Origin: CAJKWP01 sp050943075
Lineage (GTDB): Bacteria > Bacillota > Clostridia > Christensenellales > UBA1242
DNA length: 32,221 bases
Assembly (NCBI GenBank): GCA_050943075.1
Contig: JBMNOM010000009.1
Location: 1-32,221, forward strand
Direction of reading: 5' to 3'
The position numbers and the translations under genes were made by a program. Position 1 is the stretch's first letter, and each line of letters begins with the position of its first letter. Shown here in pieces: positions 28,955 through 32,221 of the stretch. Under the pieces are notes generated by a model. That model was not told the origin of the DNA, made no database searches, and was given only the letters and a program-made list of their open reading frames with translations.

Positions 28955-31900
28955 ATGAAAAAAGTTAAAAAATTAATTTTATCACTTGCATTGATGTTTG
29001 GGTTCACTTTTTTTGCACCAACAATTGCAGGTTTTAAAACCATTGCACAAGCAAACATGATTTCATCTGCTTACTACATTCAAGTTAAAGATTTCAAAAC
29101 CAAAGCGGAAATCGGGGCTGAATATCAAGTTGCAGTTGGTGAAGTTAAAAACTTGTCAGATGACTCACTTGTTGCAAATGCAACCGTTGAAGTTTACAGT
29201 CCATTTGGAAAAAAACTTACAGTGAACGCAGGCAAAGTATTAGTTGAAAACTTTGGTAGATACACAGTTAAGTATTCATACGACACACTTGAATATACCT
29301 TAAAGTTCAATGCAGAAGAAGGCCAATACTCATTCAAGTTTGAAGAAAACGCTGCACAAATCATTCCATCAATTATGAATGTTAACTTTGCAGGAAACAT
29401 TGTGTTGCCAAACCCAACAGTAATTGGCGAAGATGGTGAAGAAGTTTCTACTGGAACAGTTGAAATTGCTGTGACAAAACCAAACTATGAAGCCGCAACA
29501 TTGTTAACAGAAGGCGGCTACAAAGCAGTTAAAGTTAACGAAGTTGGTATTTGGACAGTTAAATATCAATATAAAGTTGACGGAAGAATTGTTGCATCAA
29601 CAACAAAAGAAATTATTGCAAATGACACATACAACAACACATACGCATTAAATTTCACAACATCATCAACATTCCCAACAACAGCTGTGACAAAAGTTGA
29701 AACACTTCTCCCAGCAGTTTCAGCAAAAGATCCATCAGAAAATCAAGTTTCTGTTAGACTTTCGATTAAAGCTGAAAAAGTTAACTATGATGATAAAGGT
29801 GTTGAACTTGCACAAAAAACTGATGTGACAACATCATCAATGGATGGCAGAAAATTCACACCACAAGAAGATGGCAATTACTATATCACATACACTGTGA
29901 CAGACGCTTTTGGAAACTCAAAAGTTCAAGGTTTCTATATCTTGGGTGTTAAAGACACAAAAGCACCAGAAGTTAAAGTTGTTAACCCTTACACAGGCAC
30001 ACCAACAGATTTAACAGATGCTTCATACAAAATTCCATCAAAAGCAAACCTTAAAAACTTTGTTCTTCCAGCAATTTGGGCAGAAGACAATGTTGACACA
30101 ACAGAATTAGTTTTAACAAGAAAAATTACAAAATATGGTGATGTAATTTATTCATCAACAGAACACGCAAACAAAGAACTTGTGTTTAACAAAGAAGCAG
30201 GCTTTGTGCTTGACGAAGACACACAAGTTGTTGCAACTCTTAACGAAGGCGTGTCAATGACAGCTGGAACATACTATGTGACATATATTGCAAAAGACAA
30301 AGCTGGCAATGAAAAAACATCAGCATCATTCCAAGTTATTTTGGAAGATGGTTTCAATGATAGCCAAGCACCAGAAATCACATGGAGCAAAACAGAAGTT
30401 CTTCCAGCAGAAGTTAGACTTGGCGAAAAAGTGACATTCTCAGCTCCAACAGTTGAAGACGAACATCAAAAAAGACACAATTTAACAGTTGAATATGCTT
30501 ACTTTGATGGTGCAAACTTAACAGCTTGGACACCAATCGAACTTAGTGAAGCAGGTCTTTATGAAGTTGAAGTTCTTGACGAAGAACAAGTTGGCTACAC
30601 AGAATTAAGAATTAGAGCAATTGCAAAAGACGCTTTCGGCACAACAGTGCTTGATGCAGATGCAATTCATATTTTGAACACAATTGATAACGCACCTGTT
30701 AAATTTGTTTCATTCGCATCAAATAACGCACAAACATTTAAACAAGGCGACGAAATTTTGCTTGGCGACGTTGTAATTGAAGATGATCTTATTGGTCAAG
30801 TTTCATTAAACGTGACAGCTTCAGTTGAAGTTGATGGCAAAGCACAATCAATCAATGTTTACGATGCAAACACAACAGTTGCAGGAAACACATTAACAAT
30901 TTCAGATGCAAAAATGTTGGCTTCATTTGGTGGAACATACACAATAACATACGTTGCAAAAGACATTAAAAACAACTACGCAATTTACTCATACGAAGTT
31001 GAAGTTGCAAGTTTTGACGAACAAATTGACATTGACTTTGCTGGTCTTCCAACAATTTTGAATGGCAATGGCGAACTTGAACTTGGCGACAAAATTAAAT
31101 TGCCAACAGCAACAATTGTTGCTCCAACAGGCGCTGACGTTTCACAAGGATACACTGTTTCAGTAATCAATGGACCAATGGCATACAGAATTGACAGCCG
31201 TGAATTTGAACCATACGCAGTTGGAACATACAAAATTCAATATAAAGCAGTTGTTGAATACAATTCTGCAACAGAAGAAATCACAAAAGAATTCACAGTT
31301 AAAGTTAAAGATACAACCGCTCCTACAATTCAAAACTTGGAACTTGCAGACAAATTGCCAATTAACTCTGAATTAATAATTCCAATGGTTGCTGCAATTG
31401 ACAACAAAGGCTTTGGCGAAATTAACTGGGAAGAAAGTAAAGTTGTTTTAACAAGAAAATCAAACAACTCAACTTCAACAGTTAGAACAATCGTTTTAAG
31501 CGAACTTGAAGAAAACACAAAAGTGACATTAAGCTACAACGAAGTTTACACTTTAACTTATACAATTAAAGACATGGCTGGCAATGTTGCAACATTAACA
31601 AAATCAATTAAAGTTGGTGACACAGACGCTCCAGTTATCACAGTTGATGAAAGCAAAAAAGACTTTGTTCCAACAACTGCATCAATTGGCGACAGACTTG
31701 TGCTTGACTTATCAAAACTTTCAGTTTCAGACTTGGTTGACAAAAACTTAACAGTTTCTGACATTGAAATTGTTTTGAGACGCGATGGCGAAATTGTTGA
31801 AAACATCCATGGCGACAGCAAAGAAAACTACGAATTTAAACTTGACAAAGCTGGTCAATACACATTGACACTTAAAGTGACAGACGCTGCAGGAAACACA

Positions 31901-32068
31901 TCAACAGCAATCACAAGAACAATCACTGTTTCAGCTGACGCAAACGATGGCGTTGACACAACAGAAGTTTTGGGCATTGTATTAATTGTTGTTTCAGCAT
32001 TAATCTTGGCTGGTGCAATTGTATATGTTGTGCTTTCAAAGAAAAAAGCAGACCAATACAAAGGTTAA
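28955..32068 (+). CDS. Large surface protein of Ig-like repeats with C-terminal membrane anchor
   Basis: The 1037-aa protein has a signal peptide (residues 1 to about 33: MKKVKK, a hydrophobic core, and a likely cut near AQA). A series of beta-sandwich Ig-like domains of roughly 100-130 residues follows. Their ends are marked by motifs like TDAFGN (about 317), KDKAGN (447), KDAFGT (557), KDIKNN (668), KDMAGN (871) and TDAAGN (975), and their starts by TxAP or DTDAPVI. A single transmembrane helix (about 1005-1027) and a short basic tail (KKKADQYKG) close it. No LPXTG sorting motif is visible, so it is anchored in the membrane. No catalytic domain is evident. Adhesion or cell-envelope spacing is inferred. 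It is transcribed alone, between its own promoter and terminator. Confidence 0.8.
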   Translation: MKKVKKLILSLALMFGFTFFAPTIAGFKTIAQANMISSAYYIQVKDFKTKAEIGAEYQVAVGEVKNLSDDSLVANATVEVYSPFGKKLTVNAGKVLVENFGRYTVKYSYDTLEYTLKFNAEEGQYSFKFEENAAQIIPSIMNVNFAGNIVLPNPTVIGEDGEEVSTGTVEIAVTKPNYEAATLLTEGGYKAVKVNEVGIWTVKYQYKVDGRIVASTTKEIIANDTYNNTYALNFTTSSTFPTTAVTKVETLLPAVSAKDPSENQVSVRLSIKAEKVNYDDKGVELAQKTDVTTSSMDGRKFTPQEDGNYYITYTVTDAFGNSKVQGFYILGVKDTKAPEVKVVNPYTGTPTDLTDASYKIPSKANLKNFVLPAIWAEDNVDTTELVLTRKITKYGDVIYSSTEHANKELVFNKEAGFVLDEDTQVVATLNEGVSMTAGTYYVTYIAKDKAGNEKTSASFQVILEDGFNDSQAPEITWSKTEVLPAEVRLGEKVTFSAPTVEDEHQKRHNLTVEYAYFDGANLTAWTPIELSEAGLYEVEVLDEEQVGYTELRIRAIAKDAFGTTVLDADAIHILNTIDNAPVKFVSFASNNAQTFKQGDEILLGDVVIEDDLIGQVSLNVTASVEVDGKAQSINVYDANTTVAGNTLTISDAKMLASFGGTYTITYVAKDIKNNYAIYSYEVEVASFDEQIDIDFAGLPTILNGNGELELGDKIKLPTATIVAPTGADVSQGYTVSVINGPMAYRIDSREFEPYAVGTYKIQYKAVVEYNSATEEITKEFTVKVKDTTAPTIQNLELADKLPINSELIIPMVAAIDNKGFGEINWEESKVVLTRKSNNSTSTVRTIVLSELEENTKVTLSYNEVYTLTYTIKDMAGNVATLTKSIKVGDTDAPVITVDESKKDFVPTTASIGDRLVLDLSKLSVSDLVDKNLTVSDIEIVLRRDGEIVENIHGDSKENYEFKLDKAGQYTLTLKVTDAAGNTSTAITRTITVSADANDGVDTTEVLGIVLIVVSALILAGAIVYVVLSKKKADQYKG

Positions 32069-32084
32069 TTTAAATTAAATAAAT

Positions 32085-32119
32085 AAAAACTTTCTTTAGA
32101 AATTAAAGAAAGTTTTTTT
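32085..32119 (+). terminator. Intrinsic terminator after the surface protein gene
   Basis: AAAAACTTTCTTT (32085-32097) pairs with AAAGAAAGTTTTT (32105-32117) around AGAAATT and ends in a T run. The remaining 32120-32221 is AT-rich with no recognisable feature. Confidence 0.88.
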
Positions 32120-32221
32120 ATATTTTAAATTAATTATCGGGTAAAAATTCAATGAAATAATAAATAAATAATTTTAAAAAAATAATTAATTAATTTAATA
32201 ATAAAAAAGCCTTAAAACCGT

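Overview
The window comes from a very AT-rich Gram-positive-type bacterium that uses the standard code: TGA is a true stop in rplD, secY and adk. Gene order and family details point to Bacillota, class Clostridia: a KOW-domain gene sits between map and infA, L17 is long, S14 is the zinc type, and rpsD lies between rpsK and rpoA. The taxon cannot be fixed from this window; a poorly cultured, gut-type Clostridia lineage is only a guess. No tRNA, rRNA, CRISPR array, transposase or integrase was seen.

Layout. (1) 1-5151: one transcription unit with two tandem, paralogous VirB6/TrbL-like polytopic membrane proteins and a coupled 86-aa protein. It looks like part of a type IV secretion or conjugation-type apparatus whose other parts would lie outside the window. 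(2) 5152-7984: a minus-strand PRC-barrel protein, divergent from an SPFH/zinc-ribbon protein coupled to a DUF1858 redox-type protein, then an unrecognised 130-aa protein. (3) 7985-8519: a terminator, a strong consensus promoter and a structured leader of about 235 nt. (4) 8520-24110: an unbroken S10-spc-alpha superoperon of 31 genes, from rpsJ to rplQ, including secY, adk, map, a KOW protein, infA, rpmJ and rpoA. A second structured, non-coding segment sits inside it before rpsM. (5) 24111-32221: single-gene units: a HIT-family hydrolase, a small cysteine-rich membrane protein, HflX, a lipoprotein, class II aldolase, and a 1037-aa surface protein of Ig-like repeats with a C-terminal membrane anchor. 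They are separated by clear intrinsic terminators, a 162-bp imperfect hairpin and a cluster of repeated terminator-like hairpins.

How the genes work together. The superoperon makes ribosomal proteins, the RNA polymerase alpha subunit, initiation factor 1, the Sec channel and the enzymes for adenylate balance and N-terminal methionine removal. Most junctions overlap or put the stop codon inside the next Shine-Dalgarno sequence, which suggests translational coupling. HflX is another ribosome-linked function. The VirB6-like pair and the Ig-repeat protein are envelope functions.

The most unusual items are the tandem VirB6-like pair, an S4 protein without its conserved N-terminal segment, altered L4 and L22 tunnel loops, the two structured leaders, the long hairpin after hflX and two apparently leaderless genes.
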